From Gemmata massiliana (GTDB lineage Bacteria > Planctomycetota > Planctomycetia > Gemmatales > Gemmataceae), in the NCBI RefSeq assembly GCF_901538265.1, contig NZ_LR593886.1, positions 62,001-126,000 of the forward strand: a DNA stretch of 64,000 nt, read 5' to 3'. This document shows, piece after piece, positions 1-8,365 of this stretch. The notes under the pieces are model-generated. The model was not told the DNA's origin. It worked only from the letters and a program-made list of their open reading frames with translations, and ran no database searches. A program made the position numbers and the translations under genes. Within the stretch, counting starts at the first letter, position 1, and each line of letters begins with the position of its first letter.

Positions 1-1
1 G

Positions 2-760
2 AAGCTCCCAGCTCTAGTCGCGGACTCAGACATCCGCGGTGTGTTCCACAACCACACGACCTACAGCGATGGCACCGCGTCCCTCGAAGAGATGGCGCTC
101 GCGGCAAAGAAACTCGGCTTCGAGTATTTCGGTGTCGGCGACCACTCCCAATCCCTCACGATCGCGCGCGGGCTTCCGTCTAACGTGGTGCGCAAGCAGT
201 GGGCCGAGATCGATCGCGTGAACGCGAAGCTCGACGGCGTGCGCATCCTGAAAGGCAGCGAGGTGGACATCCTCGAAGACGGGTCACTCGATTACACCGA
301 TGAACTGCTCGCAGGGTTCGAGTACGTCGTCGCCAGCGTTCACTCGCATTTCGGGATGACGGAAGCCGAAATGACTGCCCGCGTGTGCAAGGCGCTCTCG
401 CACCCCGCGGTGACGATGCTCGGGCACGCGACCGGGCGCCTGCTACTCAAGCGCGAGGGGTACAAAATCAACCTCGACGAAGTGCTGAAGGTCGCCGCGA
501 AGCACGGCAAGATGATCGAGATCAACGCCCAACCATCGCGCCTCGATCTCGACTGGAAGTACGTGAAGCAGGCCAAGGCGATGGGGATTCCGATCGTTAT
601 CAATCCGGACGCTCACAGCACTGGCGAACTGGCGCTCTACACGTTCGGCGTTCAGGTCGCGCGCCGCGGGTGGCTGACGAAGGACGATGTGTTTAACACG
701 CGCGGGCTCGCCGATGTGATGAAGGAACTCGCGCGCCGAAAGCAGAATCCAATCGTTTGA
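2..760 (+). CDS. polX: DNA polymerase/3'-5' exonuclease PolX, C-terminal PHP part (5' truncated)
   Basis: The frame is open from base 2 with no start in view, so these 252 residues are the C-terminal part of a gene that begins outside the window. They match the PHP phosphoesterase domain that follows the family-X polymerase domain in bacterial PolX, a DNA repair enzyme with 3'-5' exonuclease activity. Metal-binding motifs are visible in order: FHNHTTYSDG (His-x-His, bases 44-73), GVGDHS, VASVHSHFG, MLGHATGR and NPDAHSTG. The end (LARRKQNPIV) is natural. The ATG/GTG codons near base 41 lie inside the domain and are not starts. PolX proteins are usually about 570-580 aa, so a little under half is present. 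A convergent small gene follows 42 bases later. The family assignment is firm; the symbol rests on the PHP part only. Confidence 0.93.
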   Translation, partial: KLPALVADSDIRGVFHNHTTYSDGTASLEEMALAAKKLGFEYFGVGDHSQSLTIARGLPSNVVRKQWAEIDRVNAKLDGVRILKGSEVDILEDGSLDYTDELLAGFEYVVASVHSHFGMTEAEMTARVCKALSHPAVTMLGHATGRLLLKREGYKINLDEVLKVAAKHGKMIEINAQPSRLDLDWKYVKQAKAMGIPIVINPDAHSTGELALYTFGVQVARRGWLTKDDVFNTRGLADVMKELARRKQNPIV

Positions 761-802
761 GGCAGATACCCGGAACCGGATATTTGGGGCTGATGGCACG
801 CA

Positions 803-1039
803 TCACGTGATCGTAACCACAAGGTCCGGTTTCCAATCAAAGAGCCTCTGCGAGAAGTCTTCTCCAAAACCGATACTGAGGCGTGGGCTGATGTAACCTT
901 CGAGTGGGTAGACTACTTTAAGTTGGCCGTCATTACGAACGAGGGCGATCACGCGGTTTCGATGCGGTTCGATGCAGTACAACTCTTCAATTTTCTGCTG
1001 GTTGCAGAACCTCACCATCGTGGTTGTATCCGCGCTCAT
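803..1039 (-). CDS. small hypothetical protein
   Basis: A 78-residue protein of balanced composition (MSADTTTMVRFCNQQKIEEL...) with no low-complexity or frame-shadow look and natural codon choice. No domain is recognised. There is no signal peptide or membrane segment; the C-terminal half alternates hydrophobic and charged residues, like a small beta-rich fold (VIALVRNDGQLKVVYPLEGY). It is convergent with polX and divergent from the DedA gene starting at 1174. The ATG at 1039 has only a weak purine stretch (agaggcg) upstream. It could still be a chance frame, hence the modest confidence. Confidence 0.5.
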   Translation of the reverse strand: MSADTTTMVRFCNQQKIEELYCIEPHRNRVIALVRNDGQLKVVYPLEGYISPRLSIGFGEDFSQRLFDWKPDLVVTIT

Positions 1040-1173
1040 CGTGGCGCCTCTGCGTTAGTGGACGTTGCAGTTTACTGGCGCAACAGCGTTCACTTCCAGC
1101 CCGGCTGAAACTCAATTGGAACAGGAAGTGCATTCCTTGTGCGAGGCGGTTCACCGCGCACAGGAGCCGGCAC

Positions 1174-1875
1174 ATGACCGACGCCATTTACTGGTATGTT
1201 TCAATTTTCTTCTGGCTGTTTCTCACTGGCATCGGCATCCCGCCCGCGCCCGAGGAAGCCGGCATCCTGTACGCTGCGAGCGTGAACGCACTCCACTCGG
1301 AAGTCTGGTGGTCGCTGGCTTGGGCCTCGTGCGGGCTTGGGATCATTGCAGCGGACTGCGTGCTTTATGGCGTCGGGTGGAGGTGGGGAGCGAAGTTGTT
1401 CGAGTACCGTTGGGTGCAGAAGGTTCTAAGCAACGAACGGCGCCAGAGACTTGAAGGGCACTTCACACAACACGGGATGAAACTGCTCATCCTGGCGCGC
1501 TTTCTCCCCCCTTTAAGAACGGGCGTGTTCCTCATCGCGGGGGCAACGCGATACTCGTTCGTGAAGTTCCTGATTGCGGACTTGGTCTACGCGGTCGTCG
1601 GAGTTGGTCTGTTCTTCTTTTGTGGAACGTGGATTCTCGCTCTCATTCACCGGTTCGAGAGCACCGCGCTAATTGTCGGAGCGCTGCTGGTGATGGGCTA
1701 CGGCTTGTACATGTACTACCGACTGCTGCGGCGCCGGGAACTGAGAGGCGCATCGGAGGCACCGATTTCTGTCCTTCAAGGACCAGAAGGATCAGTGCCT
1801 CCAGGCGAGCCGGCCAAGAACCCGGCCGCTGCTGTTGCTGCACAACGAGAAGCGCAAACCGTACTCGAAGGGTGA
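1174..1875 (+). CDS. DedA-family (SNARE-associated) membrane protein
   Basis: A 233-aa polytopic membrane protein of the DedA/VTT family, inner-membrane proteins linked to lipid (undecaprenyl phosphate or phospholipid) translocation and envelope homeostasis. The family hallmark is visible in the second half: ILARFLPPLRTGVFLIAGATRYS, the conserved R-F-x-P-x-x-R re-entrant loop that precedes G-A. The N-terminus carries the other half-loop (GIGIPPAPEEAGILYAAS). About five hydrophobic segments are seen, followed by a 50-residue polar tail rich in Pro, Ala and Glu that is longer than usual. I chose the ATG at 1174 because AGGAG lies 7 bases upstream; the frame is open to 1024 but that extension has no membrane-protein character. 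The stop sits 2 bases from the end of the convergent aminotransferase gene. The exact substrate cannot be told. Confidence 0.88.
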   Translation: MTDAIYWYVSIFFWLFLTGIGIPPAPEEAGILYAASVNALHSEVWWSLAWASCGLGIIAADCVLYGVGWRWGAKLFEYRWVQKVLSNERRQRLEGHFTQHGMKLLILARFLPPLRTGVFLIAGATRYSFVKFLIADLVYAVVGVGLFFFCGTWILALIHRFESTALIVGALLVMGYGLYMYYRLLRRRELRGASEAPISVLQGPEGSVPPGEPAKNPAAAVAAQREAQTVLEG

Positions 1876-1877
1876 GG

Positions 1878-3134
1878 TTACTTGGCGCGATACTTTGGGT
1901 TTGCGTCCAGGTAGGCCTTCACGCGGTCGGTGCGAGTGATGGCATCGGCGAAGAACGCGACCGCTTGCACGAGCCGGTCATCCGGCTCTGCACAACTGAA
2001 TCGCAGGAACCCTTGCCCGGCCGCACCAAAGCACTCCCCACCGAGGCACGCGACCCCGCGCTTGTCGTCCGCCCCTTCTAAAAGGTACATTGCGAGGCCG
2101 TGCGATGTGATGCCGAGTCGTTGGCAGATTGGGGCGACTTGCGGAAACACGTAGAACGTGCCTTCTGGCATCAGCACGGTCACGTCGGGCACCTTCCGCA
2201 ACTCGTTGACGAGCAACTCAACCTTCGCGTGGAATTTCTTCATCACGTCATCGCGCTCGGCCGCATCGTGTTCGAGCGCGGCCTTACCTGCCATTTGCAC
2301 AATGGGCGGCACACACGAGAGCGACGTGTTAATCATCTTGCTCACGATCTGTGCGATCGAAGGCGCTGCGATCATGTACCCGCAGCGCCATCCACTCATG
2401 CTGTAGCTCTTCGAGAACGTGTACGAACCCACGCACTGATCGAGCATTCCCGGCTCCGCCAAGATGCTACTGTGTTTGCCCCCCCACACCATGTGGCAAT
2501 ACGGTTCGTCGCTGAATACCGCGATGTTCGTTCCGCGGACAATGTTCGCGATCGCTTTCAGGTCTTCTGGGGTCGCGACCCCGCCGGTCGGGTTGTGGGG
2601 GAAGTTGAGGAACAGTGCGCGGGCACGGGGTTCGGTCTTCACGAACCTTTCGATCGCCGCGACATCGGGCCGGAACTGGTTCTCTTGCTTGAGGGGAACG
2701 TACACCGGCTTCGCGCCGCGTCGGAGAATATTCGGCTCGAACGTGGGGAACGCCGGCTGGAACACGAGGACCGCGTCGCCTGGCTCGAGGAACGCTTCAC
2801 AGAAGTACGTCTCGAACACTTTCGCGCCGGGACCAACAACCACATTGTCTGCGGTCGCGGGGATGTTGAACTCGGACTTCACCGTGCGAGCAATAGTCTC
2901 ACGAAACTCGGGTAATCCCGCCGACGGGCAGTATCGCGTAAGGCCCGCATCGATGGCCGCGTGCGCTGCTTTGATCGCACTGGCTGTCGTCGGGAACGGT
3001 GAATCGCCGATCTGAAGCGCGATCACGTCTTTCCCGCCGGCCATCAGTTTTCGCGCAACCGCAAGTACATCGAACGCGGTTTCGGTGGTCAGCCCGCTAG
3101 CAAAAGAAGATAAAGTGGGAGCGCTGGTACTCAT
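1878..3134 (-). CDS. pyridoxal-phosphate aminotransferase, class I/II
   Basis: A 418-aa fold-type I aminotransferase, cytosolic, transferring an amino group between an amino acid and a 2-oxo acid. Landmarks: NPTG (substrate/cofactor Asn, in LNFPHNPTGG), the SDEPY motif (Asp that contacts the PLP ring nitrogen), TFSKSYSMSGWRCGY containing the Schiff-base lysine at about residue 245, and a C-terminal FLRFSCAEPDDR with the carboxylate-binding Arg. Length fits aspartate-type aminotransferases. The substrate cannot be decided from sequence; aspartate or an aromatic or branched-chain amino acid are all possible. The start is uncertain: the frame is open to 3215, but the extra 27 residues are Thr/Ser-rich, so I use the ATG at 3134 (MSTSAPTLSSFASGL). 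No good Shine-Dalgarno is seen at either position. Confidence 0.88.
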   Translation of the reverse strand: MSTSAPTLSSFASGLTTETAFDVLAVARKLMAGGKDVIALQIGDSPFPTTASAIKAAHAAIDAGLTRYCPSAGLPEFRETIARTVKSEFNIPATADNVVVGPGAKVFETYFCEAFLEPGDAVLVFQPAFPTFEPNILRRGAKPVYVPLKQENQFRPDVAAIERFVKTEPRARALFLNFPHNPTGGVATPEDLKAIANIVRGTNIAVFSDEPYCHMVWGGKHSSILAEPGMLDQCVGSYTFSKSYSMSGWRCGYMIAAPSIAQIVSKMINTSLSCVPPIVQMAGKAALEHDAAERDDVMKKFHAKVELLVNELRKVPDVTVLMPEGTFYVFPQVAPICQRLGITSHGLAMYLLEGADDKRGVACLGGECFGAAGQGFLRFSCAEPDDRLVQAVAFFADAITRTDRVKAYLDANPKYRAK

Positions 3135-3298
3135 CGGGGTAGTACTCGTTGTGGTCGAATTATCATGGTGAGAGGTGATACGCTCATCAAACGGACGCCG
3201 ACATTCGTCGTCCACTCAACCCCGTCCATGACTCGATTTGTGAACTAGATTCGAGACAACGTCCCGAACAGTGTTCGACACTCGAAATCAGGTGAGCC

Positions 3299-3805
3299 AT
3301 GAATTACGGCGCGGACCGTGCCAACGAGGGAAGGCGGGGGCACGCGGTCGTGTCGGGTGGGGAGCCTCAACTGGCGGAGGAAGAACTCGAAACCGGCGAG
3401 CCGATCTCGGGCGAACTCGAACCCAAAGCCCCCAAAAAGATCCCAGCTCTAAAGGGGCGGTTCGACGCGAAGCCGTCCGTGGAAGTAGAAGCCAGCGAAC
3501 CATCGTCGGGTGGTCAGATGGTGCTCGCCACCGCGAAGTATCTCAAACCGGACGAGTACAACACGGACTCAGTAGCGAAGAAGAAAAAGAAGAGCGCACC
3601 ACAGCCAGGGAATACAGGGAATTCCGAGCAGAGCCTGGAAGGGCGGGTATTTCACAGTGGCTTCTGGGGCGGCCTTCTCGCGATGGTGGTCGCCGTTATT
3701 TGGTTCTTTGCTGGTTTGGCGAACGATACGCTTTACTTCTACCCACCGATCCTGTTTGTCATCGGGTTGGGAGCAATCTTCAAGGGGACGACGAGCGGTG
3801 AGTAA
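3299..3805 (+). CDS. hypothetical protein with two C-terminal membrane segments
   Basis: 168 aa. The first ~115 residues are polar and disordered-looking (acidic EEELETGEPISGELEPKAPKK, then a KKKKKSAPQ stretch). Two hydrophobic helices follow near residues 123-140 and 145-162 (GLLAMVVAVIWFFAGLA and YFYPPILFVIGLGAIF), probably a hairpin with a long cytoplasmic N-terminus. No family is recognised. The ATG at 3299 has AGGTGAG three bases upstream. The gene is divergent from the aminotransferase and followed by a strong inverted repeat before the convergent gene at 3979. Confidence 0.7.
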   Translation: MNYGADRANEGRRGHAVVSGGEPQLAEEELETGEPISGELEPKAPKKIPALKGRFDAKPSVEVEASEPSSGGQMVLATAKYLKPDEYNTDSVAKKKKKSAPQPGNTGNSEQSLEGRVFHSGFWGGLLAMVVAVIWFFAGLANDTLYFYPPILFVIGLGAIFKGTTSGE

Positions 3806-3916
3806 CTGCCCCTTAATATAAGGGCTATCGCGGGCTGTCGCGGCTACTCGCGAAGATGCTGTTTATTGTCGTTGATTGACTGACAGAGATGAATGCCCCG
3901 TCACAACGCTTTGAGA

Positions 3917-3956
3917 GATGGCGCCCGTGATGGGATCAGAGCCTACGGGCGCCATC
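3917..3956. terminator. inverted repeat between convergent genes, likely bidirectional terminator
   Basis: GATGGCGCCCGT (3917-3928) pairs perfectly with ACGGGCGCCATC (3945-3956) across a 16-base loop. It lies between the stops of two convergent genes (3805 and 3979). There is no clear T-tract, so it may stop RNA polymerase only weakly or stabilise 3' ends. Confidence 0.5.
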
Positions 3957-3978
3957 ATGCCGACTTCACACTTCTCGA

Positions 3979-4725
3979 TCACTGCTTCGCGCTGATAGCC
4001 TTCGCGAGCGGGTTGATAACCTGCGGTACGACGTAGGTGCTCACCAATTCGTCGAGCACCCGACGCTGGTTGTGGTAACTCTCCGCGAACGACTTGAACG
4101 GTTGCTTTCCCCAAAATTGCCGAACCGTGAAGTACACGGTCACGGGTGATTCCGGGAAGCTGTTCGTTCGCACCTGGTAAGCGTTGGTGCGCGTTTCGAT
4201 GCTCAACCGTGCCTGGAGCTGGCACGCATCATCAAGGGCCAACATCATGGTCGGTTGGTAGTGGAGCACTCGGGCGGCGGGCACCTGGACCAGCCCTTCG
4301 AGCGGTGTTCCGCTGGTGAGTGCTTCGGCTACCACTTCGTCGTGGTTCCCCTGATAGAGGAAGTCGAAGTAGTACAGCACGTCCATCGACTCGGTCTGCA
4401 TCCCGTTCAGGTCGAGGTGGTAGGGCGCGATTTCGAGGACGCGCTCGTTGTGCTGGTCCGCGTCCTCGAGCGTCGGCGGGTTCACGAAGCCGGCACTCAA
4501 TCGCCGGTGGTCCAACGAGGTCCAACGGTAGCTACCCGACTCGCGGTCTTCTTCGAGCATGTATTCGGTATCACTGCGCTTCTCGAACTCGGTCATCTTC
4601 GGGGCCACCTTTTGGACGGCCTCGAAGAAGTGCAACACGGTTTCGCGACCCGTCGGCATTTCGAGTTTGCCGTGGACGTAGGTCGAGACACCGAAGTCGT
4701 CGCACAGCGAAGCGTAAGAGTTCAT
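3979..4725 (-). CDS. conserved-looking hypothetical protein (248 aa)
   Basis: A soluble 248-aa protein with no signal peptide. Start at ATG 4725 is supported by GAGAGGA 7 bases upstream. The sequence is well-behaved: alternating helical and strand segments, a motif-like YFDFLYQGNHDEV near the middle and RQFWGKQPFKSF near the end, suggesting a compact alpha/beta or START/antigen-like beta fold (TVYFTVRQFWG). I do not recognise the family and assign no function. It stands alone: a convergent gene lies downstream and a gene-free 429-bp stretch upstream. Confidence 0.7.
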   Translation of the reverse strand: MNSYASLCDDFGVSTYVHGKLEMPTGRETVLHFFEAVQKVAPKMTEFEKRSDTEYMLEEDRESGSYRWTSLDHRRLSAGFVNPPTLEDADQHNERVLEIAPYHLDLNGMQTESMDVLYYFDFLYQGNHDEVVAEALTSGTPLEGLVQVPAARVLHYQPTMMLALDDACQLQARLSIETRTNAYQVRTNSFPESPVTVYFTVRQFWGKQPFKSFAESYHNQRRVLDELVSTYVVPQVINPLAKAISAKQ

Positions 4726-5154
4726 CTACGGTTCCTCTCGTCTGGGCCGGCGCGCGGGAGAGGGCTCCTGCGTTAATCAGGGCGCAACCGACAAGGTGAC
4801 TGCTCTATTGTTCGACGCGGGATGTCCGGTTGCAAGCCCGGTAAGTGAGCCAGATTGTGTCGACCGCACCGACCGCGCGAACGGGGCAATTCAAAGTGAC
4901 GTAGGGACAAGAAGCGGGGTTCGGGCGCGAGAAACGAATCGGCCGTCGCAAAACACTAGAACGCATTCGGATTAGAACGATGGCTTCGGAGCAGATTGAT
5001 TGCCGCAATGCTTTACGATCGTGATGAATGACTGAATCGAGACGGAAATGAACTCGGCCGCTCTCGGGTCGCGGTAGATTCCACGAGGCGAGAGCGGCCG
5101 GGTACGGATCACATTCTGTGTTGAGTGCTACTATCGAAATTCGTCGAGCACCAA
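4726..5154. other. gene-free 429-bp stretch with one long hairpin
   Basis: No convincing gene. A minus-strand frame of 117 codons (4805-5158) has no ribosome site and overlaps nothing recognisable. The stretch should hold the promoter of the gene ending at 3979 and the 3' end of the gene ending at 5155. The only clear structure is the inverted repeat at 5055-5100. Confidence 0.6.
5055..5100. terminator. 12-bp perfect inverted repeat downstream of the 5155-5427 gene
   Basis: CGGCCGCTCTCG (5055-5066) and CGAGAGCGGCCG (5089-5100) form a perfect 12-bp stem with a 22-base loop. Its place just past the stop of the minus-strand gene suggests transcript termination, though no T-tract follows. Confidence 0.4.
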
Positions 5155-5427
5155 TCAAGCAACGAGGCGGAGTTTAGCCGGAGCCGGAACCTTCAGCGTG
5201 CCCTTCAGCGTCCAGCGGCCCGCGTCCGGGGCGCCGCTCCACTGTTGGAGTTGGACGGTGGTGACGTGTTCGCGTTCTTCGTCGTCGAGGACTTCTGCGA
5301 ACGCTTCGGCGTACTGCTGGCGGACCTGAGTGGACGAGCGGCCAACGAAAACGAGTGCATCGGCGCGGTCATCGAAAACCGCAACCGCGCGCCAACCTTG
5401 AGCCTTGGATTCGGTGGTAATGAGCAT
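5155..5427 (-). CDS. small hypothetical protein (90 aa)
   Basis: 90 aa starting at ATG 5427 (MLITTESKAQGWRAVAVFDD), with GGGAGGG eight bases upstream; the frame continues to 5550, but the upstream residues have no ribosome site and look non-coding. Pattern: two beta strands (WRAVAVFDDRADALVFVGRS), one amphipathic helix (TQVRQQYAEAFAEVLDDEERE) and two more strands (VTTVQLQQWSGA, WTLKGTLKVP), a small mixed alpha/beta fold. No family recognised. It lies upstream of infA on the same strand order but is separated by a terminator-like region; no operon link is evident. Confidence 0.68.
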   Translation of the reverse strand: MLITTESKAQGWRAVAVFDDRADALVFVGRSSTQVRQQYAEAFAEVLDDEEREHVTTVQLQQWSGAPDAGRWTLKGTLKVPAPAKLRLVA

Positions 5428-5599
5428 GGTGTAACCCTCCCTGGCTTGAGTGATGGGCGTCGCTGATCCATCGAGCGACGTGCAGATAACTTGACAATTG
5501 GAGGGTTTGAGGTCAAGGAAAAAGTGCTCAATATGTAAACTTTGCCTCAAGTCCGAGATCTGGATCGCGATGCGTCGAGTGTGAAGTGTGTGGGCGCGC

Positions 5600-5821
5600 T
5601 CAACCCCGAACGCGGAACGTGATTCGCCCGCGGGTAAGATCGTAAGGGGAAATTTCCACCTTTACCCGGTCGCCCGGGATGATGCGGATGAAGTTCTTGC
5701 GCATCTTGCCCGAAACGTGGGCGATAACTTCGCCGCCAATGTCCAGTTCCACACGGAACTGCGTGTTCGCAAGGGCTTCTTTGACCCGACCTTCGACTTC
5801 AATGGCTTCTTCTTTTGCCAT
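5600..5821 (-). CDS. infA: translation initiation factor IF-1
   Basis: 73 aa, the normal length of IF-1, the S1/OB-fold protein that binds the 30S A-site and helps IF-2 and IF-3 during initiation. The family signature is clear: [13 protein letters not shown] at the start, then [22 protein letters not shown] and [16 protein letters not shown] at the end. The usual E-x-G-x-V-x-E-x-L-P is here [13 protein letters not shown] 5821 has GGAG five bases upstream. The gene stands alone, not in an S10/spc-type ribosomal operon (usual partners rpmJ, rpsM). Transcription enters from the terminator region at 5882-5937, so it needs its own promoter around 5830-5880. Confidence 0.97.
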   Translation of the reverse strand: MAKEEAIEVEGRVKEALANTQFRVELDIGGEVIAHVSGKMRKNFIRIIPGDRVKVEISPYDLTRGRITFRVRG

Positions 5822-5881
5822 AGGGACTCCGGTTAAAGGGCTACGGTCGTTCGTGGCTTCCGGCCCGGAACGACAGCAGCA

Positions 5882-5937
5882 TAAAAATAAAACAAATACG
5901 CACCCGACTGAGGTTTGTTGTAACCTCATAAGTCGGG
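5882..5937 (-). terminator. intrinsic terminator of the RRM protein gene
   Basis: Read on the minus strand: AGTCGGG-type outer stem (5931-5937 with 5903-5909), inner stem AACCTC/GAGGTT (5922-5927 with 5910-5915), a 6-base loop, then a T-rich run (complement of aaaaataaaacaaat, 5882-5897). This is a classical Rho-independent terminator for the gene ending at 5989. Confidence 0.85.
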
Positions 5938-5988
5938 CGCGTTGGTTAATATACGCGCAATGCAAATAAACGGGAGTAGGAAAGCAGC

Positions 5989-6393
5989 TTAGTAACGGTC
6001 GCCGCCGTACCCGCCGCCACCTCCACCACCGTAGCCACCGCCGTACCCGCCGCCTCCACCACCGTAGCCACCGCCGCCTCCGCGTCGGCCGCCCCCACCA
6101 CCACCGCCATACCCCCCACGCCCGCCGCCACCGCCGCCACCGCCCTCACGCGGCTTCGCGATGTTCACAGTAAGCGGGCGGCCGTTGATCGCTTGGTTAT
6201 TAAGCGCGGCGATGGCAGCCTGGGCCTCATTTTCGTTGGCCATCTCCACGAAACCGAACCCGCGCGAGCGGCCGGTTTCGCGATCCATGACTACCTGAGC
6301 GCGGGTTACCGCGCCGAACTGTTGGAACATTGCGGACAGTTCTTCGTCCGTAGTGGACCAAGGCAAGTTACCGACGTAGATGTTCGTAGCCAT
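5989..6393 (-). CDS. glycine-rich RRM RNA-binding protein
   Basis: 134 aa. Residues 1-80 form one RNA-recognition motif with RNP2 (IYVGNL, residues 4-9) and RNP1 (RGFGFVEM); residues 84-134 are nearly pure Gly/Tyr/Arg repeats (GGGYGG, RGG). This is the layout of bacterial and plant glycine-rich RNA-binding proteins that bind single-stranded RNA and often respond to cold. Start at ATG 6393 ([12 protein letters not shown]) is set by the domain edge; the frame continues to 6501 but that part is not RRM-like. The ribosome site is weak. A ~130-bp leader precedes it, and a strong intrinsic terminator follows. The gene is monocistronic. The Gly-rich DNA makes many overlapping shadow frames. Confidence 0.93.
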   Translation of the reverse strand: MATNIYVGNLPWSTTDEELSAMFQQFGAVTRAQVVMDRETGRSRGFGFVEMANENEAQAAIAALNNQAINGRPLTVNIAKPREGGGGGGGGRGGYGGGGGGGRRGGGGGYGGGGGGYGGGYGGGGGGGYGGDRY

Positions 6394-6574
6394 GCGGAAC
6401 CGCAGCCACCGTGCGCCCGTGTCGGGGACACCTCTGACCCCGCTCACACACGGAGCGGGTACATGTCGCGAGGGAGACCAACACGCAAACACCCGGCCCA
6501 TGCCGGAATATTCGTCACACTATAATCGGCGCAAATCCCACCGCAAGAAATTTTCGCACAATCAGTGAAGAAAT

Positions 6575-6627
6575 ACGAAACGCAGCCGTTGAGAGGACTC
6601 GGATCAATGTCCGAACCTTTCAACGGC
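6575..6627 (-). terminator. intrinsic terminator of groES
   Basis: Stem GCCGTTGAGAGG (6585-6596) with CCTTTCAACGGC (6616-6627), one mismatch, plus an inner TCGGA/TCCGA stem. On the minus strand it is followed by a T-rich stretch near 6566-6580. It sits 31 bases past the groES stop. Confidence 0.7.
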
Positions 6628-6657
6628 CGCGTTTTGCGTTCCGCGTTTGAATCGCGC

Positions 6658-6954
6658 TTAATCCACAACGGCGAGGAGGTCGTCCTCGGTTACGATGAGG
6701 TATTCCTTGTTGTCAATGGTCACTTCGCTGCCCGCGTAGCTCGTGAAGAGCACGCGGTCACCGACCTTCACCTGAAACTTAGCGCGACCGCCGTCTTCAA
6801 GCGGCTTGCCTTCACCAACCGCGAGCACTTTGCCCTGCTTCGGCTTTTCCTTGGCGCTGTCCGGCAGGATGATCCCGCCCACCGTCTTGTCATCGGCCTC
6901 GAGGCGCTCGACCACGATCTTGTCGTTCAGCGGGACGATCTTCAACGCTGCCAT
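6658..6954 (-). CDS. groES: co-chaperonin GroES (Hsp10)
   Basis: 98 aa, full family length. GroES forms the heptameric lid of the GroEL chaperonin in the cytoplasm. Signature features: LNDKIVVERLEADDKTVGGIILPDSAKEKP (N-terminal strand, mobile loop with GGIILP), GKVLAVGEG, VGDRVLFTSYAGSEV and a C-terminal EYLIVTEDDLLAVV. ATG 6954 has AGGAGAGG seven bases upstream. No groEL lies next to it; upstream is a response regulator gene (28-bp gap) and downstream a terminator. No CIRCE-type inverted repeat was seen in the short upstream gap, so it may be read from the response regulator promoter. Confidence 0.96.
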   Translation of the reverse strand: MAALKIVPLNDKIVVERLEADDKTVGGIILPDSAKEKPKQGKVLAVGEGKPLEDGGRAKFQVKVGDRVLFTSYAGSEVTIDNKEYLIVTEDDLLAVVD

Positions 6955-6982
6955 GAGTTACCTCTCCTGGGGAATCAATCAG

Positions 6983-7474
6983 TTACTCGTCGGTCGCCGG
7001 GCGCGGCGCCTCGACCTTGTCTTGTGGTTCCGGGCGCGGGCCATAAACCCTCGCAAGCGCCCGTTCCAGGGTGTGTAATACGACGTTCCCGTTCACCGGC
7101 TTCGGAATCACACTGTACACTTGCGCCGCGAACGCCTGGCGGATCAGGTCGTTGTTCGCGTCCGCGGTCATGAGCACGGCCGGCAGAATGCGGTCGAGCG
7201 TTTGGCGGATCACCGCGAACGCTTCCAGACCCGTGAGTCGGGGCATGTGCATGTCGAACAGCACGAGGTGAACGAGGTCCACCTGAACCAGTTCGACAGC
7301 CTCGCTCCCGTCCGCGGCCAGCATCGTCCGGAACCCGCGGGCGTCCAGCATCTCACCGAGCGTCTCGCGCGTTCCGCGATCATCGTCGGCAATGAGAATC
7401 GAGAACCGCCAGGGGGCGTTCGCGGGAACGGCGTTTGTGGGTTCGCCCTCTGCGGGGCGCGGTGCAGGGATCAT
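6983..7474 (-). CDS. single-domain response regulator
   Basis: 163 aa with one receiver domain at about residues 24-150 and no output domain, so it probably acts by protein contact or as a phosphate relay. Conserved residues are present: acidic pair in LIADDD, phospho-acceptor Asp in VLFDMHMP, Thr in VLMTAD, and Lys in VIPKPV. Flanking tails are Pro/Ala-rich. ATG 7474 has GGGGAGG seven bases upstream. The gene lies 28 bp upstream of groES on the same strand, which suggests co-transcription. No histidine kinase is found nearby. Confidence 0.92.
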   Translation of the reverse strand: MIPAPRPAEGEPTNAVPANAPWRFSILIADDDRGTRETLGEMLDARGFRTMLAADGSEAVELVQVDLVHLVLFDMHMPRLTGLEAFAVIRQTLDRILPAVLMTADANNDLIRQAFAAQVYSVIPKPVNGNVVLHTLERALARVYGPRPEPQDKVEAPRPATDE

Positions 7475-7813
7475 CGTTTAACCTCCCCGGACGCGCGACT
7501 GTCGGGAAGGACCGACTGGGCAACATCGCGTGGAAGGAGTCTGGGAAACAGGTTGGAGCAAACGGGGTGCCGAAGGCCGCTGAGAGGATTGCGGGACAGC
7601 ACTAACCCCTGCAAGATACGTTAGATGCGGATATCACGTCAAGTCGGTCCGTGCCATTCTCCGAACCATTCGGCTGCCACGTCCATCATTCCCGCTGACA
7701 CGATGACAGGGTGCCGGATTTGACTGGCTTCATTCACTCGTTTAGTATGCGACGATAGTCTCGCGCTGGCTCAAGCGAAATCGTGGTAGTGCGCCCTTAA
7801 CCCGAAGGGTCCG
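7475..7813. other. divergent intergenic region, no gene seen
   Basis: 339 bp between two divergent genes. It should contain promoters for both the response regulator/groES unit and the gene at 7814. I see no repeats, no long hairpin and no RNA gene signature. Confidence 0.6.
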
Positions 7814-8365
7814 ATGCCCGCCCCTCCGAATACCGCTCCGTTCGCCGAGGTGCTCGCCGATCTCGCCACGGACCTGCGCCGCGGATCGTGCTGTCTCGTG
7901 GTGTGCGACAAAGGGTGGACGCTTCCGCTTTACGTTGGCTTGAAGGAACGGCTTCATGCAGCAAACGCAAAATGCGGTTATTTAGATGGTCGTGTCAAAG
8001 ACGCAACTGCGAACGGCGAAGCCGGAATCATGCTCGCGGCGGTAGCCCAAATGCGCTGGGCGGTACGCGCAGCGGAAGCCGAAGGAGTGATCTTCGCAAT
8101 ACCACACTTAGACGTGATGACCGCGGTCGAAGGTGGGTGGACGTCGGTGTCGCGTGAAGTGATTCCGCTCCTCTACGAGAACGCTGCGACAGTTTGGCTC
8201 GGGTTCCAAGACCCGTCGCTGCAACTTCCCCAATTAGTTGAGAAGGTGTTCACGCGGCTGTACGTCATCGAAACACCATACCGCACGCTCGAAACGGTCC
8301 GGCCAACGGTATCGGCCGAACCTCCAGCGACTCCGACTATTTCTTCCCCAACCGATCCGGGTTGA
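7814..8365 (+). CDS. hypothetical protein resembling a degenerate AAA-type ATPase domain
   Basis: 183 aa, soluble. The order of elements recalls an AAA ATPase: a strand-loop-helix near residues 25-45 (SCCLVVCDKGWTLPLYVGL) where a Walker A would sit but without GxxxxGK, a hydrophobic strand ending in Asp like Walker B (GVIFAIPHLDVM), and a later ATVWLGFQDPSLQLPQLVEKVFTR that resembles the sensor-1/second-region segment. The lack of a P-loop means it is unlikely to hydrolyse ATP. This fold reading is my inference and I know no named family. ATG 7814 follows GAAGGG. The tail (TVSAEPPATPTISSPTDPG) overlaps the 3' end of the convergent gene by 29 bp. Confidence 0.65.
   Translation: MPAPPNTAPFAEVLADLATDLRRGSCCLVVCDKGWTLPLYVGLKERLHAANAKCGYLDGRVKDATANGEAGIMLAAVAQMRWAVRAAEAEGVIFAIPHLDVMTAVEGGWTSVSREVIPLLYENAATVWLGFQDPSLQLPQLVEKVFTRLYVIETPYRTLETVRPTVSAEPPATPTISSPTDPG

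Noticed and set aside
4805-5158. 117-codon minus-strand frame
   Set aside because: No ribosome site, no recognisable domain, and an Arg/Ser-rich composition typical of a chance frame in GC-rich DNA.
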